Assembly (NCBI RefSeq): GCF_017873955.1
Contig: NZ_JAGGKS010000008.1
Span: 62,001 to 126,000, forward strand
Origin: Sedimentibacter acidaminivorans
GTDB taxonomy: Bacteria; Bacillota; Clostridia; Tissierellales; Sedimentibacteraceae
Reading direction: 5' to 3'
DNA length: 64,000 nt
This document shows positions 10,625-18,854 of this stretch, in pieces; position 1 is the first letter of the stretch, and each line of letters begins with the position of its first letter. The notes below the pieces were generated by a model. It made no database searches and was not told where the DNA came from. It was given only the letters and a program-made list of their open reading frames with translations. The translations under genes and the position numbers were made by a program.

Positions 10625-10963
10625 ACATTCCTCAACTTTCATTAACATAAATTATCTATAATATGCCTTTGTTTAATTATACCGAATATTAATTTCATTT
10701 ACAAATATTTAGTATAATTATATATAAATTGCCTCTATAAATTTAAAATACTTTAATTTTGTATCAGAATACAATGTATGTGATTGCACTAATAAATTTT
10801 TACACTTTATAGTATCTTTTTCCGTATTAAAGAATTGAAGCCACTTGAACCAATAATAAGAATATAGTTGATATGATAAAAGACCTTACTGCGCCCTCAA
10901 TAAAGTTTATCTTTAATAATACCACGTATTCACAATATATACTAATCTGCTCCTTTGGATAAT
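10625..10963. other. Non-coding gap, no gene seen
   Basis: About 340 AT-rich bases separate the HAD gene from parB. I found no reading frame with a ribosome site, no convincing hairpin terminator and no RNA gene on either strand. Confidence 0.6.
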
Positions 10964-11884
10964 TTATACTTGACTTATTTCCAACAACTCAATTATCTTT
11001 TCAACAATTTCATCTTCGCATATATCTTCATCAAAATACTTTTTTATTTTTGTTAAAGGTATAGCAATTTTTTTGTTTTTATCATTTTTATTTTTATCAG
11101 ACAGCACTTCAAGAATTACATCTAAACTTAATTGTCCTATTTCTCCTTCCTTTATTTTTAGAGTTTCTGCCTGCTTTAAGCTTATTTTTATATTTTGATT
11201 TTTTACAAGAGATTCAATTATTTTTTGGCTTTCTGAAGATAGATATGAAATTTCTACAGCTGGTCTAAATCCCAAGATGTTCTTATCTACCCTATCTAGT
11301 AATTCATCTGTGAGATAGTTTAACCTTATATATCTCCTAATCTGTGATGCAGAAGTATCATTATTTTTAGCGACTTCTTCTCTGCTTGTATTAACATATG
11401 TTCCATTGGAACATATGTCTGTATTTCTTTTCTTACCTTGTCTATTTAAGGCATCTAATTGCATTTTATATGCTTTTGCTCTTTCTGACGGGAGAAAGTC
11501 TTGTCTTTGCATAAAGTTAGCTTCTGCAACTATTATTTGTGCTGTATCATCATCTACATTCTTTATGATGGTTGGAACTGTTTCAAGTCCTATTATTTTA
11601 GCGGCATTTACCCTGTTATGACCACTTAGAAGTTCTAACTCTTCCCTATTTTCAATTTCTCTTGCTATTACTGGTGAAAGTATTCCATATTCTTTGATAC
11701 TTTCAATCATATCATTTAATTTATTTCCTTCGTATAACTTAAATGGATGGTTTTTAAAAGGAATAAGCAAATATGTTTTTACTTGTTTTATATCTTTATC
11801 ATTTTTATTTAAATCAGGTTTACCGATTATGTCACTTATTAGATCTTGACCTTTCAACTTTCTATTTAAATTTAATTTACTCAT
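10964..11884 (-). CDS. parB: ParB-like partition protein
   Basis: This 306-residue protein is a ParB/Spo0J-type partition factor, which binds centromere-like sites and works with ParA. The ParB/sulfiredoxin-like nuclease domain spans about residues 35-130, with the GHNRVNAAK motif and the downstream FLPSERAKAY segment. A KorB/HTH-like region follows (SREEVAKNNDTSASQIRRYIRLNYL). Its start overlaps the parA stop by eight bases. Given the adjacent element-type helicase, it is more likely the partition system of an integrative element or plasmid than the chromosomal one, which normally sits near the origin. No clear parS repeats were found. Confidence 0.85.
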   Translation of the reverse strand: MSKLNLNRKLKGQDLISDIIGKPDLNKNDKDIKQVKTYLLIPFKNHPFKLYEGNKLNDMIESIKEYGILSPVIAREIENREELELLSGHNRVNAAKIIGLETVPTIIKNVDDDTAQIIVAEANFMQRQDFLPSERAKAYKMQLDALNRQGKKRNTDICSNGTYVNTSREEVAKNNDTSASQIRRYIRLNYLTDELLDRVDKNILGFRPAVEISYLSSESQKIIESLVKNQNIKISLKQAETLKIKEGEIGQLSLDVILEVLSDKNKNDKNKKIAIPLTKIKKYFDEDICEDEIVEKIIELLEISQV

Positions 11885-12659
11885 TGTTTAATACTTCCCT
11901 TGCTAATAGTTCATATGATTTTGCAACTTCGCTATTTGGATTGTATGTAAAAATACTCACCCCTTGTGATGGCGCTTCAGCTATTTTAGTTGATATTGTT
12001 ATTGCATTTTCAAATACATTTATATAATCTCCATATGTTTCATATATTTCGTCGAATACTTCTTTGCTTAAGTTTGTACGTTTATCATACATTGTTAAAA
12101 GTATTCCTTCTATTTCTAGATTGGGATTAATTTGAGCTTTAATTCCTATTATTGTCTGCATTAACTGTTCCATGCCACGCATTGATAAATATTGGGATTG
12201 TACAGGTATTATTACGCTATCTGATGCAGCAAGAGCGTTGATTGTAAGGTTTCCCAATAATGGTAAGCAATCTATAAGAATAAAGTCAAACATATCTTTG
12301 AAATCTTTGATAATATTTTTAAGGATATTTTCTCTATTTAATGTATTTAACATTTTAACTTCAATGCTAGATAGACCAATATCAGAAGGCAATAAATAAA
12401 TTCCTTCGGTTTCTATGAAATATTTCTCTGTATCTATTTTGTAATTATAGTCATTAATTCTATTTTCAATTAAATTTGTAATTGTATTATTAAGCTCATC
12501 AGGTTCATATCCTAATGACATTGTTAAGTTTGCCTGTCCATCTAAATCTATTAGTAGGACTTTTTGTTTCAGCCTTGATAGACTGATACCAAGACTAATT
12601 GCTGTAGTAGTTTTACCTACTCCACCCTTTTGATTTGCTATTGCTATAACTTTACACAT
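11877..12659 (-). CDS. parA: ParA-like partition ATPase
   Basis: This 260-residue ATPase of the ParA/Soj family powers DNA segregation with ParB. It opens with IAIANQKGGVGKTTTAI, the deviant Walker A motif with its signature lysine; Walker B-like segments follow (LLIDLDGQANLT and FILIDCLPLLG). I chose the ATG at 12657-12659 because AAGGAG sits nine bases upstream and family members begin at this point; an upstream extension in frame is not needed. It is the first gene of a parA-parB pair with overlapping coding ends. Confidence 0.9.
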   Translation of the reverse strand: MCKVIAIANQKGGVGKTTTAISLGISLSRLKQKVLLIDLDGQANLTMSLGYEPDELNNTITNLIENRINDYNYKIDTEKYFIETEGIYLLPSDIGLSSIEVKMLNTLNRENILKNIIKDFKDMFDFILIDCLPLLGNLTINALAASDSVIIPVQSQYLSMRGMEQLMQTIIGIKAQINPNLEIEGILLTMYDKRTNLSKEVFDEIYETYGDYINVFENAITISTKIAEAPSQGVSIFTYNPNSEVAKSYELLAREVLNNE

Positions 12660-12755
12660 TTTTGTATCTCCTTCTTTTTTATGAAATAAAAAAACAGTTA
12701 CATATTGCAACTGCATAGTTTTGATATTTTTTATATTACTAAGTTATTGAAAATC

Positions 12756-13246
12756 TTAATATAACGACTCATTTATATCTATTACATCATAGTAAAAATC
12801 ATCTAATAACCCTTCTGGTTGGTCTAAGATAATCATTTTATAAAGGCCTGAGAGATTTGGTTTACCTATTATCGTATATACTTTATGATTAATTTCAATA
12901 TATCTACTGTTTAAAATATTAATTCTTTGTTTTACATCGTTTCCAAGATAGAATTCAAGACGATACGAATTTTTTAATTTTGGTATATATGGATTAGGAG
13001 AAGTTAATTTTTTCTTACTTTCATATTTTCTAACAGCATGACGATTTCTTTTGCTGATTCTTTTCCATTAACTGTTAATTCCTTTTCCGATAGCGAAGTG
13101 AAATATATATAGGAATTTATTTTATCAGGCAAAACTTCACTGTTATATGGAGCAATTAAGTCAGTGACTTGCATCGATCTATAATATACTACAGTAATTA
13201 ACAACAGTAAAATAGCTATTATACATAAAATAATTTTCTTATTCAT
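12756..13246 (-). pseudogene. Frameshifted small membrane-anchored protein
   Basis: The ATG at 13244-13246 follows GAGGGG and opens a frame with an N-terminal membrane anchor (KKIILCIIAILLLLITVVYY) and an outward domain. The frame stops at about 13004, but the next frame continues without a gap as KKLTSPNPYIPKLKNSYRLEF and ends at TAA 12756-12758. The join falls at a run of six A (minus strand, near 13005-13010), so one base has been lost or gained there. Read through, the protein would be about 163 residues. This is either a real recent mutation or a sequencing error in a homopolymer. The function is unknown; the following upstream gene has a similar layout. Confidence 0.65.
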
Positions 13247-13493
13247 ATCTAACCCCTCATTATAAGTATATTTATTGGAACAACGTATAATACAAATATT
13301 GCGTATCAATAATATCTACTATTAGTTTTTCCCCATTTGTATTAAGCAACTTTGAAATCGATTCTTTAAGTTTAATTTTTCTATATCTATTAAATGGTGT
13401 ATTTTAATCGAAGTTGTTATTTAATGTCTATATTGGAATAAAAAATTATTAATTTAGAATTAAACTATCAAGTGTCCAAATATAATTTAGTTC

Positions 13494-13931
13494 TTATTTA
13501 ATTTTAATAATATAACTATCATCAATTGATTTATAGTAATCAGTTAAAAAAGAATGGTCTATTTCATCATCAACTATATGATATAACTCTGTATTAATTA
13601 AAATATAATTTTCCATAGGATTAATAAATGTTAATTCACCATTATTAGAATAAATGAAAATAAGATAGGTTTTTAGCCCATCTGGAAATTCTTCAGCAAA
13701 ATCAAAATTGTGACTTAATAATTTTTTATATTCATATGAATTAAAAAATGATATTAATCCCTCATAATTTTCATTTAATACTTTATCCCCTATAATGATT
13801 TTATCTATATTATTTGCTTTAATTCCTATTACACTCTCAAAACTTCTAATCCTGTAAGTTGAATAAAAGCAAATAACAGCAACTATAACTATTAAAAGTA
13901 ATAGTATAATTCTTTTTCTAATTTTAGTCAC
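13494..13931 (-). CDS. Small membrane-anchored protein, unknown function
   Basis: I do not recognise this protein of about 145 residues. It begins with a basic patch and one membrane anchor (IILLLLIVIVAVICFYSTY) followed by a soluble domain, presumably outside the cell, with no Cys and many aromatic and acidic residues. I prefer the GTG at 13929-13931 as start because AGGAG lies six bases upstream. It is followed by a frameshifted gene with the same layout, so the two may be related by duplication. No catalytic motif is visible. Confidence 0.6.
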   Translation of the reverse strand: MTKIRKRIILLLLIVIVAVICFYSTYRIRSFESVIGIKANNIDKIIIGDKVLNENYEGLISFFNSYEYKKLLSHNFDFAEEFPDGLKTYLIFIYSNNGELTFINPMENYILINTELYHIVDDEIDHSFLTDYYKSIDDSYIIKIK

Positions 13932-14027
13932 ACCGTTCTCCTTTCCTACCACCCTAGCGGTTTCGATATTACTTTCATTTTATTCTCTGTGAACACATGC
14001 AACTCAAATGTATCTAGATCTTTAAAC

Positions 14028-14705
14028 TTATTCCGCATTACCTTGTAATTCTGATTTTAATCTATTGAAATATTGCTCCATAAATTCAATCCTATCTTCA
14101 CCTATTTCTTTTGCTTTTTTTGTATACAATTTATCCGGAATCTTTTTAAATTTGACTTCATATTCAATTATTGGGTTATGTTTTGAACTATCCCTAATTC
14201 TTCCATTTTCGGTTGTGTTGTCATTTAAGTATTCGCTTATTGAGTTATTTAATTCCAGTCTTTGCCCACACTGCCCAGAAAGCATGAAAGTTCGAGCAAT
14301 ACCTATTGCACCGATTGCATCTAGTTTATCTGAATCAAAAAGTATTTTCGCTTCTATTGTTACTGGTTCATTTCCGGTTCTAAATCTATGTGATATAATA
14401 CAATGCTTTATTTTTCTTATCTTTCCTTCATCATATTTTAAATCTTTTAATATATCTCCTGCAATTTCACTTCCCAAAACAGCATGGTCAATTTTTCCTG
14501 TTTTGTCTTCATTTTCATCAACTCTTGCAATGTCATGCAGCAATGCCGCTGGAATCAATATATCCAAATCAACATTTTCTTCATATTCTGAAATCATTAA
14601 GCAAAGATTGTAGACTCTCATTACATGATCCAGATTATGTGCTGAACAAGTCAATTTATTTTGAACTATTTCTAAAATTCTTTTATGCCTTTTTTCACTA
14701 TTCAC
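14028..14705 (-). CDS. HD-domain phosphohydrolase
   Basis: This 225-residue protein has the metal-binding pattern of HD hydrolases: an early His in SAHNLDHVMRV, the HD pair in PAALLHDIARVDE, later His residues in KIDHAVLGSEI and HCIISHRFR, and an Asp in FDSDKLDAIG. It resembles single-domain HD proteins of the YpgQ/YedJ type, some of which act on nucleoside triphosphates; the substrate here is unknown. The start is a GTG six bases after GGAGG. It is surrounded by uncharacterised small membrane proteins and has no obvious operon partner. Confidence 0.8.
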   Translation of the reverse strand: MNSEKRHKRILEIVQNKLTCSAHNLDHVMRVYNLCLMISEYEENVDLDILIPAALLHDIARVDENEDKTGKIDHAVLGSEIAGDILKDLKYDEGKIRKIKHCIISHRFRTGNEPVTIEAKILFDSDKLDAIGAIGIARTFMLSGQCGQRLELNNSISEYLNDNTTENGRIRDSSKHNPIIEYEVKFKKIPDKLYTKKAKEIGEDRIEFMEQYFNRLKSELQGNAE

Positions 14706-14899
14706 TTATTTCCTCCATTTGTATAAAATCATATGCAACTTCTTTGTATTTTACATTTTCTATATTTATATATCTTTCTTTAATACTATTATTATATTAT
14801 TTTGAAATTGTTAATTCATCCAATATTTCCATTATATTTAAACTGATGTGTAAAATTCGAATGATGCGAATTACCCTTCTTAATCAATCACAACAAGTG

Positions 14900-15307
14900 T
14901 TAATCCAATAGAGATTTATATTCATCTACGTCCTCAAATTTACCAAAACCGTAACGGATATCATCAGTCGTAATATTCTTCATAATAAATGGGGTTCCAT
15001 CATTCAACTTGCTAATAACTATCTCAAAAGAATTATCATCATTTAATGTGATTTCAAAGTTCTGCCTATTACTATTAATTCTATATGATTTGTCATCGAG
15101 TTTTTCGTAAGTTCCTCTATCAACTTCTCTATTGTTGATCCATTCAACAAAACTATTATCTTCTTCTCGAACTAACCTTTGAATAATATGACTTCCAATC
15201 ATTTCACTTTGATAAAATCCTTTTAAAAGAGGTTTTGTTTTGGGAAAAACACTCCATAATATAAAAATAATTGCAATCAATAAAATAATAAGTTTTGAAT
15301 TTTTCAC
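14900..15307 (-). CDS. Membrane-anchored protein, unknown function
   Basis: This protein of about 135 residues has an N-terminal membrane anchor or signal (LIILLIAIIFILWSVF) and a soluble beta-rich domain (RLVREEDNSFVEWINNREVDRGTYEKLDD) that reads like a lipocalin-like or extracytoplasmic immunity-type domain. I do not recognise a family. The GTG at 15305-15307 is favoured by an AGGTGG ribosome site eight bases upstream; a GTG twelve bases earlier is also possible. Confidence 0.55.
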   Translation of the reverse strand: MKNSKLIILLIAIIFILWSVFPKTKPLLKGFYQSEMIGSHIIQRLVREEDNSFVEWINNREVDRGTYEKLDDKSYRINSNRQNFEITLNDDNSFEIVISKLNDGTPFIMKNITTDDIRYGFGKFEDVDEYKSLLD

Positions 15308-15396
15308 TACAATAACCACCTATATTTTTGTATCCTGAATATTTTTACTTATATTAAGCATAATTTGCAGTACTGATATGAATTTTTAGAACCATA

Positions 15397-15819
15397 TTAT
15401 GTTACATCAATGCAATAATTGCTGACTATACCTTTATCTATAGATATGATAAGCCACCTATCGTCCATATAGTCAACACCCAAATAATATACAATAGTAT
15501 TTTCCGGCTCATAGTAATCATTGCTTATCTTGAAAGATGTCTTGGTGTTTGCATAGTTTTCCTCTTCACCAAGTAAATAAATAATTTCTTCTTCTGTCAT
15601 TCCAATAAGTTTGTGCTTTTCAAGCAAATCATTTACTATGTTTGTTCTGTCATTTGGAGTCTTGAGCCATTTTTCGACAGTGAAGGTATATTTATATCTA
15701 TAAATTCCAAATCCAATTAGAGAAGTAATTACTATCGTAGCAATAATAGAAAATATGATAGCATTCCTATTCCACATCTTTGACTGTTGCACCTGTTTTT
15801 GTATTTTAATTTCATCCAC
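15397..15819 (-). CDS. Membrane-anchored protein, unknown function
   Basis: The protein has 140 residues: a short cytoplasmic start (MDEIKIQKQVQQSK), one membrane segment (AIIFSIIATIVITSLIGFGIY) and an outward domain containing a GMTEEEIIYLLGEE motif reminiscent of SmpA/BamE-like or similar small exported domains (K-L-x-G-M-T-x-x-E/Q-x-x-x-x-L-G). That pattern suggests a small exported binding domain but gives no function. The GTG start follows GGAGG by seven bases. Confidence 0.6.
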   Translation of the reverse strand: MDEIKIQKQVQQSKMWNRNAIIFSIIATIVITSLIGFGIYRYKYTFTVEKWLKTPNDRTNIVNDLLEKHKLIGMTEEEIIYLLGEEENYANTKTSFKISNDYYEPENTIVYYLGVDYMDDRWLIISIDKGIVSNYCIDVT

Positions 15820-15901
15820 TGCATTTCCTCCTGCTAATATTTAGGCAAAATATAAATATTCTTTGTTTCCTCTAATTGTGACGCAATATTTTTACTATTC
15901 C

Positions 15902-15965
15902 GACGTAAAATTTGAGAAATGCTACAATATTTTCGAACTACTTTGACGAAAAATTTGAATAATGC
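15902..15965. repeat. Two imperfect 21-base direct repeats
   Basis: GACGTAAAATTTGAGAAATGC at 15902-15922 and GACGAAAAATTTGAATAATGC at 15945-15965 agree at 18 of 21 positions and start 43 bases apart in the gap between two small membrane-protein genes. A more diverged copy (GTAAAATTCGAATGATGC) occurs near 14850-14867. No function is assigned. Confidence 0.45.
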
Positions 15966-16022
15966 GTCTTAAAATTTAAAATATTTCAAATTAATCTTTC
16001 TCAAAAATAACTCTATAGTTAT

Positions 16023-16241
16023 TTAATTTTTCTTGCTTTTAATAACATCAATAATCATAAGTGTACAAGTTACTACAACACCACTAAGAAATAATATTGT
16101 TCCACTGACAAATGCTACACCGCTAAGAAACGATCCGTTTGTTACTACTCCACTTCCACCATCCGAACCAAAAAACACACTAAATACAAATGCAATTATA
16201 AATCCTACTATAAAAGTAATAATACCATATTGAATTTTCAA
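16023..16241 (-). CDS. Small two-helix membrane protein
   Basis: This predicted protein of about 72 residues has two membrane segments separated by a Gly/Ser-rich loop containing FGSDGGSGVVTNGSF. I do not recognise a family. A TTG at 16239-16241, ten bases after GGAGG, is the likeliest start; a longer frame exists upstream but lacks a ribosome site. Holin-like or small stress proteins can look like this, but nothing here supports a specific role. Confidence 0.45.
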   Translation of the reverse strand: MKIQYGIITFIVGFIIAFVFSVFFGSDGGSGVVTNGSFLSGVAFVSGTILFLSGVVVTCTLMIIDVIKSKKN

Positions 16242-16482
16242 TACTATCGCCACCTCCAAATATTTAATTTGTAAAATTCTACGTATATAGATTATATCAC
16301 TAATTACCAAATATTGATATATTTTTATAAATATTTACATATATTTGCAACCTTGTTTAAAAAGAAAAAGAATCATTCATTTTGCAATGTAATGACTCAT
16401 TATATATTTTTATAGAAATTAAATTATTATAGGTTTATGGTCATAGCATATTTAATACTATACATGTGCATGGTTTGCATTT

Positions 16483-16797
16483 TTATAGTATATTAATCCA
16501 GTCTCTTCTTCCATAAAGTATTCTGACAATTATTACCCTTTTATCAATTTCAGATATTGTATAAAAAATAATATAATTATCAACAATTATTTTTCTTAAC
16601 CCTTGTGTATATAGTCTCTCATCTGATACAAGTTCATGCCGATGAGGCATATACTCAAGTCCCATTGTAGCAACTTTTATCTTACTTATAGTTTTAAGAG
16701 CAATTTCAGGTTCCATTAGATTTCTTGAAATATAATCAGAAATATTCTGTAAATCTGTTGCTGCCGACTCAGACATAAACAGCTTGTAATTACTCAT
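16483..16797 (-). CDS. RelE/ParE-family toxin
   Basis: This 104-residue basic protein fits the RelE/ParE toxin superfamily: an opening YKLFMSESAATDLQNISDYIS, then EPEIALKTISKIKVATMGLEYMPHRHEL, and a beta-rich end containing GLRKIIVDNYIIFYTISE and VRILYGRRDW. ParE-type members poison gyrase and RelE-type members cleave mRNA; the sequence alone does not decide, though the R-x-L-Y-G-R-R ending is typical of ParE-like members. The ATG overlaps the stop of the antitoxin gene by four bases, the classic antitoxin-first arrangement. Confidence 0.85.
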   Translation of the reverse strand: MSNYKLFMSESAATDLQNISDYISRNLMEPEIALKTISKIKVATMGLEYMPHRHELVSDERLYTQGLRKIIVDNYIIFYTISEIDKRVIIVRILYGRRDWINIL

Positions 16798-17057
16798 TCT
16801 GAAATTCTTCTTTCAACATTTTTAAATATTTCTTCAGCAGGAGAAACCTTATTATTTTTAATATCTTCCAATCCTTCATCCAAAAGTTTGTAAAGCTCAA
16901 ATCTACCTATAATTTTTTCATATGTTTCTATGCTCATAACTGCTAAATCTCCTTGACCATTTTTTGTTATATACACTGGTTCAGAATATTTGTGGCAGAA
17001 ATCAGAAATTTCACTATATTTATTTCTCAAATCTGAACTTGGTCTTATATTGGGCAT
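16794..17057 (-). CDS. Phd/YefM-family antitoxin
   Basis: This 87-residue protein matches the Phd/YefM antitoxin pattern: PSSDLRNKYSEISDFCHKYSEPVYITKNGQGDLAVMSIETYEKI, where the N-terminal part dimerises and binds the operator and the C-terminal tail wraps the toxin. I place the start at ATG 17055-17057, eight bases after GGAGGTG. It precedes and overlaps the toxin gene, and the pair is probably autoregulated through the promoter region just right of 17057. It is a stabilisation module in a region of accessory genes. Confidence 0.85.
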   Translation of the reverse strand: MPNIRPSSDLRNKYSEISDFCHKYSEPVYITKNGQGDLAVMSIETYEKIIGRFELYKLLDEGLEDIKNNKVSPAEEIFKNVERRISE

Positions 17058-17186
17058 AATATACACCTCCATTTATAATATATCATTATTATATCATAAT
17101 ATTGACATACTATCAAACTAAATTAATATTCTTCTTGTTACAGCTCTTATAATGATTCGTATTTTTCTCTATTTTTCAATGTTTTC

Positions 17187-17912
17187 TTGATTTGTCTTAT
17201 CATTCACGGTACTCATTGTGCTGGAATCCTTGCTTCTAGCGGATATTCTTCTAAAGGTAAATATAGGGGAATTGCTCCAGAAGCAAATATCTTATCAATT
17301 AAAGTACTAGATGAAAAGGGAAACGGAAAGACTTCAGATATTTTATCTGCAGTTCAATGGATTATTGATTCTAAGGAGGTTTATAAAACCAAGATAGTTA
17401 ATTTTTCATTAGGTGCAATAGCACAATACAGAGAAAGAAAGGACCCCCTTGTTAAAGCAGCTAACCGCGCTATAGATAACGGATTGGTGGTTGTAGCAGC
17501 GGTAGGAAATAGTGGTCCCATGAGGAATACAATTTTATCTCCTGCAACAAGTAGATACGTCATCTCTGTAGGAGCCTTAGATAACAATAGAACTCCAGAA
17601 ACTGATGACGACTTTATTGCTAGCTTTTCAAGTAGAGGTCCAACAATAGATAGAGTCAGAAAGCCTGATCTAATTGCACCAGGGGTTGATGTAATGTCTT
17701 TATCTTATAAGAGTTTAAACAACTACACCTCATTAAGCGGAACATCTATGGCCGCTCCAATGGTATCAGGTGCTGCTGCTTTATTATTAAGTAAAAACCC
17801 TGACTATACTCACTTCGATATTAAGAGAATACTAGCAGGTTCATGTTCTAAAATAAATGCATCATCTCTTGATCAAGGTGCAGGAATCTTAGATTTAAGT
17901 AAAATATTTTAA
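17187..17912 (+). pseudogene. N-terminally truncated subtilisin-like protease
   Basis: The frame encodes the back two-thirds of an S8 serine protease: the catalytic His block HGTHCAGILAS, the oxyanion Asn in VAAVGNSGP, and the catalytic Ser in LSGTSMAAPMVSGAAALL. The prepeptide and the front of the catalytic domain with the Asp motif (usually DTGI) are missing, and the residues before the His block (MICLII) do not fit the family. No ribosome site precedes the ATG. Without Asp it cannot be a working protease, so I treat it as a remnant. A hairpin with A/T-rich arms at 17926-17951 could be its old terminator. Confidence 0.75.
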
Positions 17913-18022
17913 TTAGTTATTCAATAGGAGGAAAATAAATTTTTTCCTCCTACTTATTACCTCAACATTTGCATTCATTTAAAGTGTGACCACAATAAGC
18001 TTATATTAAGTTATGCTAATTT

Positions 18023-18799
18023 TCATTGTACAACATCTAGATCAATTTTCTCTGTTTTAATTTCATCCTGTTCTTCCCATACAATTTTAATATATGCATT
18101 ATTAATAGACTCTTTATGAACTTCTAATTCATATTCTCTCTTGTACCCTCCATCAAAATCAACCACAGAACGCTCAGATTCTCCCCAGCTTCTTGTTTCA
18201 CTACCAGATGCTACAGGGGTTTCCGCTTCCATTATTTGGTATCTTGCAAACTCAGTTTCAACTATTTTAGGGAGTTTATTTCCAACATACTGTGCTTCTC
18301 CATTAATCCTTATTCTCTCCTTTGTCAAGACATAATCTAATGATGCTTTCCAATGTTCACTTTCTCCTTCTACTTTAAATTTTGCTTCTTTAAGAGGGCT
18401 ACCATTTATTATAATAACTAAATACCCACTTCCATCTTCACTTATTATTGCACGTTGTATTAAAAGAGAAACCTCTTTTTCTTTGTTTTTAAGAATATAT
18501 CCTTGAGTACTAAGTGATCCTAAAAATGAATATTCACCATTAACTTCAAGTGGATTTTCCTTAATAGTCCATATATCTTGATTGATATTATCTAAATAGA
18601 ATTCCTTCACCTCTGCAAAAGCACCTTTAAACTCTGATATTTTGTAAAATTCTCTATATTCTGAACTTTTCAGCAATATCGACTCTGGATATATTGGAAT
18701 TCCTTCATACATTTCTGAATAAATCAACGGTTGACTGCATCCTGTGAAAGTTGTCATGATTAATATCAAACTCACAATAAATAGTAACTTCTTATTCAA
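18023..18799 (-). CDS. Lipoprotein of unknown function
   Basis: This 258-residue protein has a lipoprotein signal: KK, a hydrophobic stretch (LLFIVSLILIMTTF) and the lipobox TGC at about residues 19-21, so it should be tethered to the outer face of the membrane. The mature part contains a segment GIPIYPES...YREFYKISEFKG and a C-terminal beta-rich domain; no enzymatic motif is evident. The start is a TTG behind GAGGGGG. It stands alone, 55 bases after the UvrA2-type gene on the same strand, with which it may be co-transcribed. Confidence 0.65.
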   Translation of the reverse strand: MNKKLLFIVSLILIMTTFTGCSQPLIYSEMYEGIPIYPESILLKSSEYREFYKISEFKGAFAEVKEFYLDNINQDIWTIKENPLEVNGEYSFLGSLSTQGYILKNKEKEVSLLIQRAIISEDGSGYLVIIINGSPLKEAKFKVEGESEHWKASLDYVLTKERIRINGEAQYVGNKLPKIVETEFARYQIMEAETPVASGSETRSWGESERSVVDFDGGYKREYELEVHKESINNAYIKIVWEEQDEIKTEKIDLDVVQ

Positions 18800-18854
18800 T
18801 TAAATACCCCCTCTAATTTATATTTTAATATCCACCAAATTTATCCCACTGTCA

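Noticed and set aside
17926-17951. Hairpin after the truncated protease as a firm terminator
   Set aside because: Stem arms are AGGAGGAAAA/TTTTCCTCCT with no distinct T run beyond the stem; noted only within the remnant entry.
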